A stretch of 33,906 bases of DNA from Mycobacterium sp. Its GTDB lineage: Bacteria > Actinomycetota > Actinomycetes > Mycobacteriales > Mycobacteriaceae. Position numbers and translations under genes: made by a program. The stretch is from positions 1-33,906 of the forward strand of contig JAOPVX010000221.1 of NCBI GenBank assembly GCA_025965975.1, written 5' to 3'. This document shows positions 17,349 to 25,867 of the stretch, piece after piece. The notes under the pieces are model-generated. The model was not told the origin of the DNA. It searched no databases and saw only the letters and a program-made list of their open reading frames with translations. The stretch's first letter is position 1. Every line of letters begins with the position of its first letter.

Positions 17349-18044
17349 GTGACGTCAGCTATGAGCATGGAACAGCGCCCGATTGACCGCGCTGAGCAGG
17401 TAGAACACCTGCGTCGTAAGATCGCGGCGGTGTCCGGCAAGGTCGGCGGCGGGCGCAGGGGCCCAGCACCGTCGATCGACCCGCTGCCGGACTCGGAATC
17501 TTTGCTGCCGCTGCCCGAATCGCTGGCCGAACTTCTGCCGACGTCGTTGCCGCGCGGGACGGTGGCGGTGCTGTCGGGCGCCCGGTCGCTGCCGCTGAGC
17601 ATGGTGGCGGCGGTGACGGCGGAGGGCGGGCACGCCGCGATCGTCGGCCAGCCCGACGTCGGCTTGCTGGCCGCCGTCGAAATGGGAGCGGATCTGAGCA
17701 GGATCGCGGTCATCCCCGAACCCGGTGCCGATCCGGTCGAGGTGGCCGCCGTGCTGATGGATGGCATGGACCTGGTGGTGCTCGGCCTGGGTGGGCGGTC
17801 GGTGCCTGCCGGCCGGGCGCGGGCGGTGGTGGCCAGGGCTCGGCAGAAGGGCTGCACCCTGCTGGTCACCGGTGGTGACTGGCAAGGGGCGTCCACCCGG
17901 CTGGACGCCAGGGTCTGCGGCTATGAGGTCACCGGTGCGGGGGATGGTGCGCCCACTCCCGGATGCGGGCGGATCGGCCGGGTGCGGTTGGCCATGCGGG
18001 CCCGAGGACGGTCCTTTGGCACCGTTCGTGCGGTAGGCGGATGA
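17349..18044 (+). CDS. imuA': ImuA', mutasome accessory protein
   Basis: A 231-residue RecA-fold-like protein, partner of ImuB and DnaE2 in damage-induced mutagenic translesion synthesis. Recognised by [61 protein letters not shown] and the C-terminal [23 protein letters not shown] 17349 is chosen over upstream GTGs because AGGAGG (17336-17341) is spaced seven bases from it. The LexA box at 17297-17312 indicates SOS control. The stop TGA is directly followed by the GTG of imuB, so the pair is cotranslated. Confidence 0.93.
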   Translation: MTSAMSMEQRPIDRAEQVEHLRRKIAAVSGKVGGGRRGPAPSIDPLPDSESLLPLPESLAELLPTSLPRGTVAVLSGARSLPLSMVAAVTAEGGHAAIVGQPDVGLLAAVEMGADLSRIAVIPEPGADPVEVAAVLMDGMDLVVLGLGGRSVPAGRARAVVARARQKGCTLLVTGGDWQGASTRLDARVCGYEVTGAGDGAPTPGCGRIGRVRLAMRARGRSFGTVRAVGG

Positions 18045-19778
18045 GTGTCTTCCGGTTCCGCCTCGGGGTCTTCGGCTCTCCCCCTGCCCTTCGGGCGGGA
18101 GGGCCCCCGGCTTGCCAGGGGAGTGCCCGCACGCTCGAGTGGCTCGTCGCGAGTGCTGGCCGTCTGGTGCATGGACTGGCCGGCGGTCGCTGCGACCGCC
18201 GCGGCCGGTCTTCCTTCGACGGCGCCGGTAGCGGTCACGCTGGCCAACAGGGTCATCGCCTGTTCGGCGTCGGCCCGTGCGGCCGGGGTGCGGCGAGGGC
18301 TGCGCCGCCGGGAATCGCAGGCGCGGTGTCCGGAGCTGCATGTTGTCACCGCCGATCCCGCCCGCGATGCCCGCCATTTCGAAGATGTGACGGCCGCGGT
18401 CGACGACTTGGTGCCGCGGACCGAGGTGCTGCGCCCCGGTCTACTGGTGCTGCCGGTGCGCGGCGCGGCCCGCTACTTCGGGTCCGAACAGGCCGCCGCT
18501 GAGCGGCTGGTCGACGCGGTGGCCGCGGCCGGGGCCGAATGCCAGGTCGGCATCGCCGACCAGCTGTCCACCGCCGTCTTCGCCGCCCGGGTGGGACGGA
18601 TCGTCGAGCCCGGCAAGGACGCACTGTTTCTGTCCGCTCTGTCGATCCGCCAACTGGCGACCGAGCCGAGCCTGGCCGCGCCTGGCCGCGAGGATCTAGC
18701 AGACCTATTGTGGCGCATGGGGATCCGCAACATCGGGCAGTTCGCCGCATTGTCCCGCAGCGATGTGGCCTCCCGGTTCGGCGCCGACGCCGTTGCCGCG
18801 CACCGGTTCGCCCGCGGCGAACCCACCCGTGGGCCGTCGGGGCGTGAACCACCGCAGGAACTCGACGCGGTGATGAACTGCGACCCGCCGATCGACCGTG
18901 TCGATGCCGCCGCGTTCGCCGGCCGGTCGCTGGCCAGCATCCTGCACCGCAGCCTCGAGGCCTCGGGAGTCGGATGCACCCGGCTGGCCATCCATGCCGT
19001 CACCGCCAACGGCGAAGAGCTGGAACGGGTTTGGCGTTGCGCCGAACCGCTGACCGAGGACGCCACCGCTGACCGGGTGCGTTGGCAGCTCGACGGCTGG
19101 CTGAACAGGCGCAATCCCAACGACCGGCCGACCGCCCCGGTGACCCTGATCCGACTGCGGCCGGTGGAGATGGTTTCGGCCGAGGCGCTGCAGCTGCCAT
19201 TGTGGGGTGGCATCGGTGAGGAGGACCGGCTGCGGGCCCGCCGCGCGCTGGTACGGGTTCAGGGGCTGCTCGGGCCGGAGGCGGTGCAGGTGCCGGTGCT
19301 CAGCGGCGGCCGGGGGCCTGCCGAACGCATCACGTTCACACCGCTGGGCGACGAGCCGGTGCCGCGGGCCGATCCGGGGCAGCCATGGCCCGGTCAGCTC
19401 CCGGAGCCGTCGCCGACCGTGCTGCTCGACGACCCGGTCGAGTTGCTCGACGCCGACGGCAACCCGGTGCGGGTTACCGGCCGCGGGCTGCTCTCCGCCG
19501 ATCCGTCGCGGCTGGCCGCACCTGGCTCCACCGATCCCCGGGTGGGCCCCCAGCTTGCGAGGGGAGTGCCCCCAGCGCTCCTGCCCGCCGGTGACGGCAG
19601 GGTGTCCTGGTGGGCCGGGCCATGGCCGGTCGACGAGCGGTGGTGGGACCCCGACCAGGCCAAGGCCGGACGCACTGCGCGGGCGCAGGTGCTGCTCGAC
19701 GGTGGCGACGAGCGCTCGCAAGCCTTGCTGCTGTGCTATCGGCAGCGGCGATGGTACGTGGAGGGGATCTACGAGTAG
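18045..19778 (+). CDS. imuB: ImuB, Y-family polymerase-like mutasome hub
   Basis: A 577-residue Y-family-polymerase homologue that, by family knowledge, lacks polymerase catalytic residues and links DnaE2 to the sliding clamp. Conserved sequence starts at RVLAVWCMDWPAVAA (36-50). The little-finger domain is followed by the beta-clamp-binding motif QLPLWG at 383-388 (DNA 19191-19208). It is about 50 residues longer than the M. tuberculosis protein as I recall it. Two extra stretches, GPRLARGVP near residue 20 and GPQLARGVP at 501-509, are encoded by two copies of one GC-rich repeat in the same frame. GTG 18045 adjoins the imuA' stop with AGGCGG upstream; a start at GTG 18153 would exclude the first repeat. 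SOS-regulated with imuA'. Confidence 0.93.
   Translation: MSSGSASGSSALPLPFGREGPRLARGVPARSSGSSRVLAVWCMDWPAVAATAAAGLPSTAPVAVTLANRVIACSASARAAGVRRGLRRRESQARCPELHVVTADPARDARHFEDVTAAVDDLVPRTEVLRPGLLVLPVRGAARYFGSEQAAAERLVDAVAAAGAECQVGIADQLSTAVFAARVGRIVEPGKDALFLSALSIRQLATEPSLAAPGREDLADLLWRMGIRNIGQFAALSRSDVASRFGADAVAAHRFARGEPTRGPSGREPPQELDAVMNCDPPIDRVDAAAFAGRSLASILHRSLEASGVGCTRLAIHAVTANGEELERVWRCAEPLTEDATADRVRWQLDGWLNRRNPNDRPTAPVTLIRLRPVEMVSAEALQLPLWGGIGEEDRLRARRALVRVQGLLGPEAVQVPVLSGGRGPAERITFTPLGDEPVPRADPGQPWPGQLPEPSPTVLLDDPVELLDADGNPVRVTGRGLLSADPSRLAAPGSTDPRVGPQLARGVPPALLPAGDGRVSWWAGPWPVDERWWDPDQAKAGRTARAQVLLDGGDERSQALLLCYRQRRWYVEGIYE
18096..18128. repeat. GC-rich palindromic repeat, copy 1, in the imuB N-terminal leader
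   Basis: A 33-bp element whose core reads GGGCCCCCGGCTTGCCAGGG, continuing to GAGTGCCC. It matches copy 2 (19539-19571) at 30 of 33 positions and is translated in the same frame. A second hairpin (CCTGCCC, loop TTC, GGGCGGG, one wobble pair) lies immediately upstream at about 18083-18099. Confidence 0.75.
19539..19571. repeat. GC-rich palindromic repeat, copy 2, near the imuB 3' end
   Basis: The second copy of the 33-bp element, with core GGGCCCCCAGCTTGCGAGGG and three differences from copy 1. Outer GGGC and GCCC arms and inner CCCC and GGGG arms make an imperfect palindrome. It is read as GPQLARGVP within the ImuB C-terminal region, where I recall no such sequence in M. tuberculosis ImuB. 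Confidence 0.75.
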
Positions 19779-19785
19779 GCAGCTC

Positions 19786-19811
19786 AGTTGTGCACAATCG
19801 AATTGTGCGCT
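19786..19811. promoter_or_regulatory. Candidate OhrR operator
   Basis: A perfect palindrome TTGTGCACAA (19788-19797) is followed by a second half-site AATTGTGC (19801-19808). This AT-rich TTGTGC repeat arrangement resembles known OhrR operators and overlaps the ohrR start region, so autoregulation of ohrR-ohr is likely. Two possible -10 boxes lie in or next to it: CACAAT (19793-19798) and TACAGT (19811-19816). Confidence 0.6.
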
Positions 19812-20269
19812 ACAGTTTTGACTTGGCCACATTGAGCCTTGACCGCCAGCTCTGCTTCGCCCTGTATTCGGCATCTCGGGCGATGACGGCCGCGTACCGG
19901 CCGATCCTGACCGAGCTGAACCTCACCTACCCGCAGTACCTGGTGCTGCTGGTGCTGTGGGAGGAGGGCCGCATCACCGTCGGCGGGCTCGGCGAGCGAC
20001 TGCAGCTCGACTCCGGGACGCTGTCGCCGCTGTTGAAGCGCCTGGAAGCCAACGGGTTTGTCCGCCGCGAGAGATCGTCAGACGACGAACGCCTGGTCGA
20101 CGTGACGCTCACGCCGGCAGGCCGCCGCCTCGAGCGCAAGGCCCAGTGCATCCCGGAACAGCTGTTCAGCTCGACCGGACTGACCGAGAAAGAAGCCGCG
20201 GACCTGCGCGATGCGGTCCGTCACCTCACCGATGCGCTGAACGCATCGCTACGAAAGGAATCCGCATGA
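19805..20269 (+). CDS. ohrR: OhrR, MarR-family organic peroxide sensor
   Basis: A 154-residue MarR-family repressor of ohr. The reactive cysteine is Cys17 in LDRQLCFALYSASRA, the hallmark of OhrR, and a second cysteine at 115 (KAQCIPEQL) places it in the two-Cys class. The winged helix-turn-helix covers about 55-105: GRITVGGLGERL, LDSGTLSPLLKRLEANGFV, RRERSSDDERLVDVTLT. GTG 19805 is the chosen start; TTG 19823, six bases after TACAGT and nearer the family's usual start, is a real alternative (148 residues, leaderless). The stop overlaps the ohr ATG by four bases. Organic hydroperoxides oxidise the Cys and release the operator. Confidence 0.9.
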   Translation: MRYSFDLATLSLDRQLCFALYSASRAMTAAYRPILTELNLTYPQYLVLLVLWEEGRITVGGLGERLQLDSGTLSPLLKRLEANGFVRRERSSDDERLVDVTLTPAGRRLERKAQCIPEQLFSSTGLTEKEAADLRDAVRHLTDALNASLRKESA

Positions 20270-20688
20270 AGACCCTCTACACCGCCGAGGCGTTGGCCAC
20301 CGGGGAAGGCCGCGACGGTCACGGCCGCAGCTCCGACGGCAGGCTCGACCTCGACCTTGCCATTCCGAAGGAGATGGGTGGCACCGGCAACGGCACCAAC
20401 CCCGAGCAGCTGTTCGCCGTCGGCTACGCCGCCTGCTTCCACTCCGCGCTGCGGCTGGTCGGCCGACAGCAGAAGGCCGATGTCTCGGATTCGGCTGTCG
20501 GAGCGCGGGTTTCGATCGGTCAGATCGACAACGGCGGCTTCGGCCTTGCGGTGGAACTCGAGGTCACGTTGCCCAACATGGACCACGACGCCGCGCAGGC
20601 GCTGACCGAGCAGGCCCACCAGGTGTGCCCCTACTCGAATGCCACCCGCGGCAACATCGACGTCACGCTCGTCGTCACCGACGACTGA
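20266..20688 (+). CDS. ohr: Ohr, organic hydroperoxide resistance protein
   Basis: A 140-residue OsmC/Ohr-family thiol peroxidase that reduces organic hydroperoxides, usually with lipoyl-dependent reductants. The catalytic cysteines are Cys57 in YAACFHSAL and Cys121 in VCPYSNATRGN, and the active-site Arg21 and Glu47 are in their expected places. The N-terminal LYTAEALATGEGRDGHGRSSDGRLDLDLAIP is typical of Ohr rather than OsmC. AAGGAA at 20255-20260 precedes ATG 20266, which overlaps the ohrR stop (ATGA), giving a coupled regulator-enzyme operon. Confidence 0.96.
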   Translation: MKTLYTAEALATGEGRDGHGRSSDGRLDLDLAIPKEMGGTGNGTNPEQLFAVGYAACFHSALRLVGRQQKADVSDSAVGARVSIGQIDNGGFGLAVELEVTLPNMDHDAAQALTEQAHQVCPYSNATRGNIDVTLVVTDD

Positions 20689-20739
20689 ATCCCCCAGGCT
20701 GCGGGCGATCGCGATTTCACCGCAGTCTCGACGCCTGCA
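20689..20739. terminator. Intergenic region between convergent ohr and iunH with a shared 3' motif
   Basis: This 51-bp gap contains CGCAGTCTCGACGCCT at 20721-20736. A near-identical motif (GCAATCTCGACGCCT, 30670-30684) occupies the same place and orientation relative to the minus-strand gene in the dnaE2/flavoprotein gap. No full stem is obvious here, so a terminator role rests on position and recurrence only. Confidence 0.35.
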
Positions 20740-21828
20740 TCACCCCAGTCGCTGCGCGAACGGCCCGACCCTGGCGATGAACCGGTCGAAGAACACGCCA
20801 GGATCGACCTCGACGCCGACGAGCGCGTTGGGTTCTCGGCCCCAGTGACCATTCCAGTCGGCGACCGTCATGCCGCGGGTCAGCGTGCCGGTGAGCTCGA
20901 CATCGATCGCGGCGGGCCGGTACTGCACCAGATCGGGATCCAGTGCGACGGCGGCGGCGAGCGGGTCGTGCAGATGCGCGAGGTAGCCCTCACCCTGGTC
21001 GAAGTGGAATTCGAAGTAGAACCGCATCGCGTCCTCGAGCACGCGGATCAGCGGGTTGGACGCCACCGACCGGGTACCGCGGTCGTCGAGCACGCTCATC
21101 GGGACCGATGAGGATTCCGCGGCCGTCGCGAGCCGGCTCAGAATGGTCGGTGTCATCGCGACGTTTTCGGACAGGTTGAGTCCCAACACGATTGGGATGT
21201 GCTTTGGTGGTTCGAGTCCCCACGCAGCGCCCCAAACGGAGAAAACCTCGGCCGCGGCCTCGGGATCGACGCTGATGTTCCACTCCGCCACCGGCGTGGT
21301 GTTGCCGCGGTAGTCGAACGCGCCGCCCATGATCACCAGCCGCCGTAACAGCGTGGGCAGTGCCGGCTCGATGCGCAGGGCCAGCGCCACGTTGGTCAAC
21401 GGTCCGGTGGCGATGGCCACCAATTCGCCGGGGTAGGTGTGGGCAGTGCGCACCCACGCCTCGGCGGCGTCGTGGGCGGTGACCTGACGGTCAGTCGACG
21501 GCAACTGCGCATAACCCAAGCCCTCGGGTCCGTGGGTGTCCTCGGCGGTCCGCAGTGGAGTCCTGACCGGCCGCTCGGAGCCCTTCGACACCGGCACGCC
21601 GGTGATTTGACACAACTCCAGCAGCTCCAGGTTGTTCCGGCAAACTTGTTGCACCGGAACGTTTCCCGCGGTCGACGCGATGCCGACCACCTCTACATCG
21701 TCACTGGCGAACAAGTACACCAGCGCCATCGCGTCGTCGACGCCCGTATCGACGTCGACGAACACGGGCAGCGGGGCTCCCGGCCCCTCACCCCCCACGG
21801 TCACCTCGCCAACGATAGGGCTGTCCAC
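20740..21828 (-). CDS. iunH: Inosine-uridine nucleoside hydrolase family protein
   Basis: A 362-residue nucleoside hydrolase, cleaving the N-glycosidic bond of ribonucleosides for base salvage. The Ca2+/ribose-binding motif VDVDTGVDDAMAL lies at about 23-35, followed by GIASTAGNVPVQQVCRNN, HGPEGLG, ATGPLTNVALAL and the WNISVDPEAA region, with a late acidic/His segment around LAHLHDPLAAAVALDP. It corresponds to Rv3393 by recall, but the C-terminus is longer. GTG 21828 directly adjoins the stop of the upstream reductase gene, so they are cotranscribed; a GTG some residues further in (before TVGGEGPG) would also be usable. Base specificity cannot be judged. Confidence 0.9.
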   Translation of the reverse strand: MDSPIVGEVTVGGEGPGAPLPVFVDVDTGVDDAMALVYLFASDDVEVVGIASTAGNVPVQQVCRNNLELLELCQITGVPVSKGSERPVRTPLRTAEDTHGPEGLGYAQLPSTDRQVTAHDAAEAWVRTAHTYPGELVAIATGPLTNVALALRIEPALPTLLRRLVIMGGAFDYRGNTTPVAEWNISVDPEAAAEVFSVWGAAWGLEPPKHIPIVLGLNLSENVAMTPTILSRLATAAESSSVPMSVLDDRGTRSVASNPLIRVLEDAMRFYFEFHFDQGEGYLAHLHDPLAAAVALDPDLVQYRPAAIDVELTGTLTRGMTVADWNGHWGREPNALVGVEVDPGVFFDRFIARVGPFAQRLG

Positions 21829-23847
21829 CTACCAGTGCACGCCGGGCACCAGCCGCACCGCGCGCTTGATCGGTCGCGGAATACGCAGCGTCGGCACCGC
21901 CCGAGCCGGTCGCTTCGGTCGTCGCTCCGGTGACTGGCTCGCCAGCGGCTCGACGGGCGCCACGCCGCGGGCGGCCGCGGAATCCGGAAACCCGAGGTAG
22001 AGCTGGTGCAGGACACGACGGGCCAGCTTCGGCGTGAAGTAGGTGCCGACATCCGCCAATGTGCCCATCGGGGTGTCGATGCGCACCGGCTTCTCGACCA
22101 GTCCGCGTACCACCATGGCCGCGGCGTGCTCGGCGCTGATGGGTGGCAGGGGATTGAGTCGACGCGACGGCGCGATCATCGGCGTCTGCACCAGGGGCAT
22201 ATGAATGGTGGTGAAGGTGATGTGGTCGGACAGCGTCTCGGTGGATACCACTTCGGCGAACGCATCCAGTGCAGCCTTGGTGGGCAGATACGAGCTGTAC
22301 TTGGGGCTGCTCGCCTGCACGCCGGCGCTTGACACGTTCACCACGTGTCCGAACCGGCGCTCACGCCAGTGCGGCAGCAGGGCGAGCACCATGCGCACCG
22401 CGCCGAAGTAGTTCACCGCCATCACCCGCTCGTAGTCGTGGAAGCGGTCGGTCGATGCGATCACCGAGCGGCGGATGGACCTGCCCGCGTTGTTGACCAG
22501 ATAGTCGACGTGACCGAACCGGCCCAGGATGTCTTTGATCGTGTGTTCCACCGACGTGGAGTCGGTGACGTCACAGGTGAATGCGTGCGCCTTGCCGCCC
22601 GCCGCTCGGATCTCGGCAACCAGGTCGTCGAGCGCTTCGGCGTTGCGCGCCAACGCGAAAACTGTCGCTCCGCGTTCGGCAACCGCAATCGACGATGCGC
22701 GCCCGATGCCGCTGGAGGCACCCGTGATGATCACGTGCCGGCCCACCAGCGGTCCGGCCGGGTCGTCGCGACGGGCCCGGTTGGGATCCAGATGCTCGGC
22801 CCAGTAGCGCCAGAGTTGCGGGGCGTACGAGGCGAACTCAGGAACCGTTATCCCGGTGCCGCGCAATGCTTGTTGGGCGTTGTCGGAGGTGAATGTGGGC
22901 GCGAGGTCGATAACGTCGATGATCTCGCCGGGTATGCCCAGCTGGGTGACCGCCATGTTGCGCAGTACCTTGGCGCGCCCGGTGGCCCGCAGGAACGGCG
23001 TCGCCGTCGACCTCGGCAGCGAACCGCGCAGGGACGGCAGCCCTGCCGCTTGGGCAACTCCGCGGTAGATGCCGCGCAGCCCAATCGTTTTTGGCGCGGT
23101 GAGGTGGAAGGTCTGACCGTCGCGGCCGTCGGCGTGCATCAGCGCAACCAATGCTTCCACGACGTAGTCGACCGGGACGATGTTGTTGCGGCCAGCGTCG
23201 GGCAGCACCATCGGCGTGAAGGACGGCAGCTTTCTCAGCTTCGCGAGAATCCCGAAGAAGTAATAGGGGCCGTCCACCTTGTCCATCTCGCCCGTGCGGG
23301 AGTCGCCGACCACGACGGCCGGCCGGTACACCCGGTACCGCAGCCCCTGCGCGGATCGCACCAGCAACTCGGCCTCGAACTTCGTCTGGTGATACGGCGT
23401 CGGCAGATCCTGGGCGACGTCGAAGTCGTCCTCGGTATAGGTGCCGCGGTACGTGCCTGCCACCGCGATCGACGACACATGGTGCAGCGTCGCGTCGAGC
23501 CGACGCGCCAGGGCGATCACGGCCCTGGTGCCCTCCACGTTGGCGGCGCGCTGCTCGTCCTCGCCCGCGGTCATGTCGTAGATCGCAGCACAGTGCACGA
23601 CGTGCTCGATGGCGCCCAGCTCGGCGATGGTCTCGTCGGTAAGGCCGAGATCAGGGGTCGTCAGGTCGCCGACCAGGGGTTTGACCCGCTCGCCCCAGTC
23701 CAGCGCCAGCCGCTCGAACCTCGCCAACGATTCTCGTCGCACCAGCACCCACACCTCGGCGTCTTGGCTGCTGGCCAGAATCTGCGATACCACTCGGCGG
23801 CCGATAAACCCGGTACCGCCGGTAACGACATAGCGCATGCGAGCCAT
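21829..23847 (-). CDS. acrA1: Fused two-domain SDR fatty acyl reductase (AcrA1-like)
   Basis: A 672-residue protein with two SDR domains, as in Rv3391. The N-terminal extended SDR (about 1-350) starts MRYVVTGGTGFIGRRV, with a YHQTKFEAELL active-site YxxxK, and resembles male-sterility/acyl reductase domains. The C-terminal classical SDR (about 360-620) has VIITGASSGIGRA, NNAG, VNVSSAG and SYLPTKAAL as its YxxxK. Such fusions reduce fatty acyl-CoA to aldehyde or alcohol in mycobacterial lipid and wax ester metabolism. ATG 23847 is chosen because GAGGGG lies five bases upstream; GTG 23853 would be too close to it. It diverges from htdY and leads into iunH. Confidence 0.9.
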   Translation of the reverse strand: MARMRYVVTGGTGFIGRRVVSQILASSQDAEVWVLVRRESLARFERLALDWGERVKPLVGDLTTPDLGLTDETIAELGAIEHVVHCAAIYDMTAGEDEQRAANVEGTRAVIALARRLDATLHHVSSIAVAGTYRGTYTEDDFDVAQDLPTPYHQTKFEAELLVRSAQGLRYRVYRPAVVVGDSRTGEMDKVDGPYYFFGILAKLRKLPSFTPMVLPDAGRNNIVPVDYVVEALVALMHADGRDGQTFHLTAPKTIGLRGIYRGVAQAAGLPSLRGSLPRSTATPFLRATGRAKVLRNMAVTQLGIPGEIIDVIDLAPTFTSDNAQQALRGTGITVPEFASYAPQLWRYWAEHLDPNRARRDDPAGPLVGRHVIITGASSGIGRASSIAVAERGATVFALARNAEALDDLVAEIRAAGGKAHAFTCDVTDSTSVEHTIKDILGRFGHVDYLVNNAGRSIRRSVIASTDRFHDYERVMAVNYFGAVRMVLALLPHWRERRFGHVVNVSSAGVQASSPKYSSYLPTKAALDAFAEVVSTETLSDHITFTTIHMPLVQTPMIAPSRRLNPLPPISAEHAAAMVVRGLVEKPVRIDTPMGTLADVGTYFTPKLARRVLHQLYLGFPDSAAARGVAPVEPLASQSPERRPKRPARAVPTLRIPRPIKRAVRLVPGVHW

Positions 23848-23940
23848 GGTCACCCCTCGTCAGGCAAAGGTCAAGCTGGGCCCCGCGCTTGCGTCGGGAG
23901 GTGTGACGCGGTCGGTCACGTGCCGGTCAGGCGCGACAGA

Positions 23941-23946
23941 TATCGT
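23941..23946 (+). promoter_or_regulatory. Candidate -10 box for htdY
   Basis: TATCGT fits TANNNT. A transcript start near 23953 would leave a short leader of about 22 nt holding the AAAGGGA ribosome-binding site at 23961-23967. Confidence 0.4.
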
Positions 23947-23974
23947 CCGATTCAGAGACGAAAGGGAAGCATCA

Positions 23975-24844
23975 ATGCCGATCGACCCGAACGCCATAGG
24001 CGCGACGACCGAACCCTCAGTATTCGAATGGACCGACCGCGACACCCTGCTGTATGCGCTGGGCGTCGGCGCCGGCCTCGACGACCTGGCCTTCACCACC
24101 GAGAACAGTCACGACACCCCGCAGCAGGTGCTGCCCACCTACGCCGTCATCGCCTGCCTCCCGTTCGCGGCCGCCGCCAAGATCGGATCGTTCAACTTCG
24201 CGATGCTGCTGCACGGATCTCAGGGGATCCGGCTTTTCAAGCCGTTGCCGCCATCCGGCAAGCTCAGCGTCGTCGCTGAGGTCGCCGACATCCAGGACAA
24301 GGGTGAGGGAAAGAACGCGATCGTCATGCTGAAGGCGACGGGCAGGGACCCCGACACGTCGGAGGTCGTCGCCGAAACGTTCACGACCGCGGTCATCCGC
24401 GGCGAGGGCGGCTTCGGCGGACAGCCGGGGCAGCGACCGGTGGCGCCGGAGATTCCCGAGCGGGAGCCCGACGCGAGAATCGCACTGCCGACCCGCCAGG
24501 ACCAGGCGCTCATCTACCGGCTGTCGGGCGACCGCAACCCGCTGCACAGCGACCCGTGGTTCGCGCAGAACCTGGCCGGCTTCCCGAAGCCAATCCTGCA
24601 TGGGCTCTGCACATATGGGGTCGCCGGCCGCGCGGTGGTGAGCGAGCTCGGCGGCGGTGACGCCACCAAAGTCAGTGCCGTCGACGCGCGGTTCACCTCG
24701 CCGGTGTTCCCCGGCGAGACGCTGACCACATCGATCTGGCGCACCGAGCCTGGGCGCGCGGTGTTCCGCACCGAGGCGTCCAATCCGGACGGATCCGACG
24801 CCCGAATTGTGCTCGAGGACGGCGCCGCCGAATACACCGACTGA
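23975..24844 (+). CDS. htdY: HtdY, MaoC-like (3R)-hydroxyacyl dehydratase
   Basis: A 289-residue double-hotdog protein matching recalled Rv3389c. It hydrates or dehydrates (3R)-hydroxyacyl/enoyl-CoA thioesters in fatty acid metabolism. The N-terminal hotdog (about 1-150) is followed by a C-terminal MaoC domain containing the hydratase-2 motif YRLSGDRNPLHSDPWFA with Asp186, Asn188 and His191, then FPKPILHGLCTYG, the usual overhang segment. ATG 23975 has AAAGGGA (23961-23967) seven bases upstream. It is transcribed away from acrA1, which fits shared control of acyl lipid genes. Confidence 0.94.
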   Translation: MPIDPNAIGATTEPSVFEWTDRDTLLYALGVGAGLDDLAFTTENSHDTPQQVLPTYAVIACLPFAAAAKIGSFNFAMLLHGSQGIRLFKPLPPSGKLSVVAEVADIQDKGEGKNAIVMLKATGRDPDTSEVVAETFTTAVIRGEGGFGGQPGQRPVAPEIPEREPDARIALPTRQDQALIYRLSGDRNPLHSDPWFAQNLAGFPKPILHGLCTYGVAGRAVVSELGGGDATKVSAVDARFTSPVFPGETLTTSIWRTEPGRAVFRTEASNPDGSDARIVLEDGAAEYTD

Positions 24845-24953
24845 GCGCGCGCACGGCTCATCGCCGAATTGGCCTATCCGGCCGCTCCAACTTGACAGGA
24901 TGTGAGGCAGACACGTCCGCACGGTGCGGTGCGAGATGGGCGGTGAGCTGGCT

Positions 24954-25841
24954 ATGAAGTTGGTCGTTGGGTATCTGGCCACGCCGGGTGGTGCAGACGC
25001 GATGGCACTGGGTGCCCGTCTGGCCCTGACGCTCGGTGCCCAGGTCGAGGCGTGCATCATCCTGCCGCCCGACCGGGCGCTCCCGACGCTCACCGGTACG
25101 CGTGACTACGAGGCGAAGCTGGGCGAGCAGGCGGAGAAGTGGCTCGCCGAAGCGCTCGCATCGGTGCCCGAGAACATCGCCGCTTACAGCCATGTGACCT
25201 TCCATGACTCGTTCGCTGATGGGCTGATCCGGGAGACCGCGCGACTCGAGGCCGACGCCATCGTGGTCGGCGGATCCGGTGGTGGCCTGGCGGGCAGTTA
25301 CTCGCTGGGCTCCGTCGTCAACGAGTTGTTGCACTCTGCGCCCGTGCCCGTGGCGGTCGCCCCGCGCGGCACCCGTGAATCGAAGGTCGATCGGGTCAGG
25401 GAGGTCACCTGCGCGATCGGGCAACGGCACGGCGCGGATCTGTTGCTGGAGAAGGCGGTTCGGTTCAGCAAGGCTGCGGGAACGCCGCTGCGGTTGGTTT
25501 CGCTGGTGGCGCTGGATCCGGTGTTCGGCGCGCTACGCGGCGACGACGAAGCGGTCCGCGAGCGTGCGCTGGCGCACGCCAGGCAGGTCTTGGAAACCGC
25601 CAAAAATTCGCTGCCGGAAGGCTTTCCGGTGACGGCGACAGCCGTCGATGGGCCGACCGTCGAGGAGGCGGTGCGCAAGCTGGAGTGGCACGACGGGGAC
25701 CTGATAATGGTCGGGTCGAGCCGGCTCAGCGCACCCAAGCGCCTGTTCCTCGGCTCGACTGCGGCGAAGATGCTGCGCGTGCTTGACGTTCCGATGATGG
25801 TCGTGCCCCGTGACCAACTCGGCGCTGCGGATCTGCCCTGA
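24954..25841 (+). CDS. Two-domain universal stress protein
   Basis: A 295-residue protein with two tandem UspA domains (about 1-145 and 152-290). Domain 1 has VVGGSGGGLAGSYSLGSVVNELL and domain 2 VGSSRLSAPKRLFLGSTAAKML, both of the G-x2-G-x9-G(S/T) ATP-binding type. ATG 24954 (KLVVGYLATPGG) begins exactly at the first Usp strand; in-frame starts at 24936 and 24924 would add 6-10 residues. TTGACA at 24892-24897 is a good -35, but no TANNNT is correctly spaced. Mycobacteria carry many such genes, often induced by hypoxia or stationary phase; no DosR box was found here. Confidence 0.9.
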   Translation: MKLVVGYLATPGGADAMALGARLALTLGAQVEACIILPPDRALPTLTGTRDYEAKLGEQAEKWLAEALASVPENIAAYSHVTFHDSFADGLIRETARLEADAIVVGGSGGGLAGSYSLGSVVNELLHSAPVPVAVAPRGTRESKVDRVREVTCAIGQRHGADLLLEKAVRFSKAAGTPLRLVSLVALDPVFGALRGDDEAVRERALAHARQVLETAKNSLPEGFPVTATAVDGPTVEEAVRKLEWHDGDLIMVGSSRLSAPKRLFLGSTAAKMLRVLDVPMMVVPRDQLGAADLP

Positions 25842-25867
25842 AACTTCGACCGACGGTAGGGTCAGGC

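Noticed and set aside
23878-23902. Possible third copy of the imuB repeat element between acrA1 and htdY
   Set aside because: Only about 19 of 24 positions align, in very GC-rich DNA; not distinguishable from chance without a genome-wide count.
22345-24279. A 644-codon plus-strand frame opposite acrA1
   Set aside because: Antisense to both SDR domains and runs out of frame into htdY; composition is that of a shadow frame.
24892-24897. TTGACA -35 box upstream of the universal stress protein
   Set aside because: No matching -10 occurs 16-19 bp downstream and no DosR-type palindrome was found.
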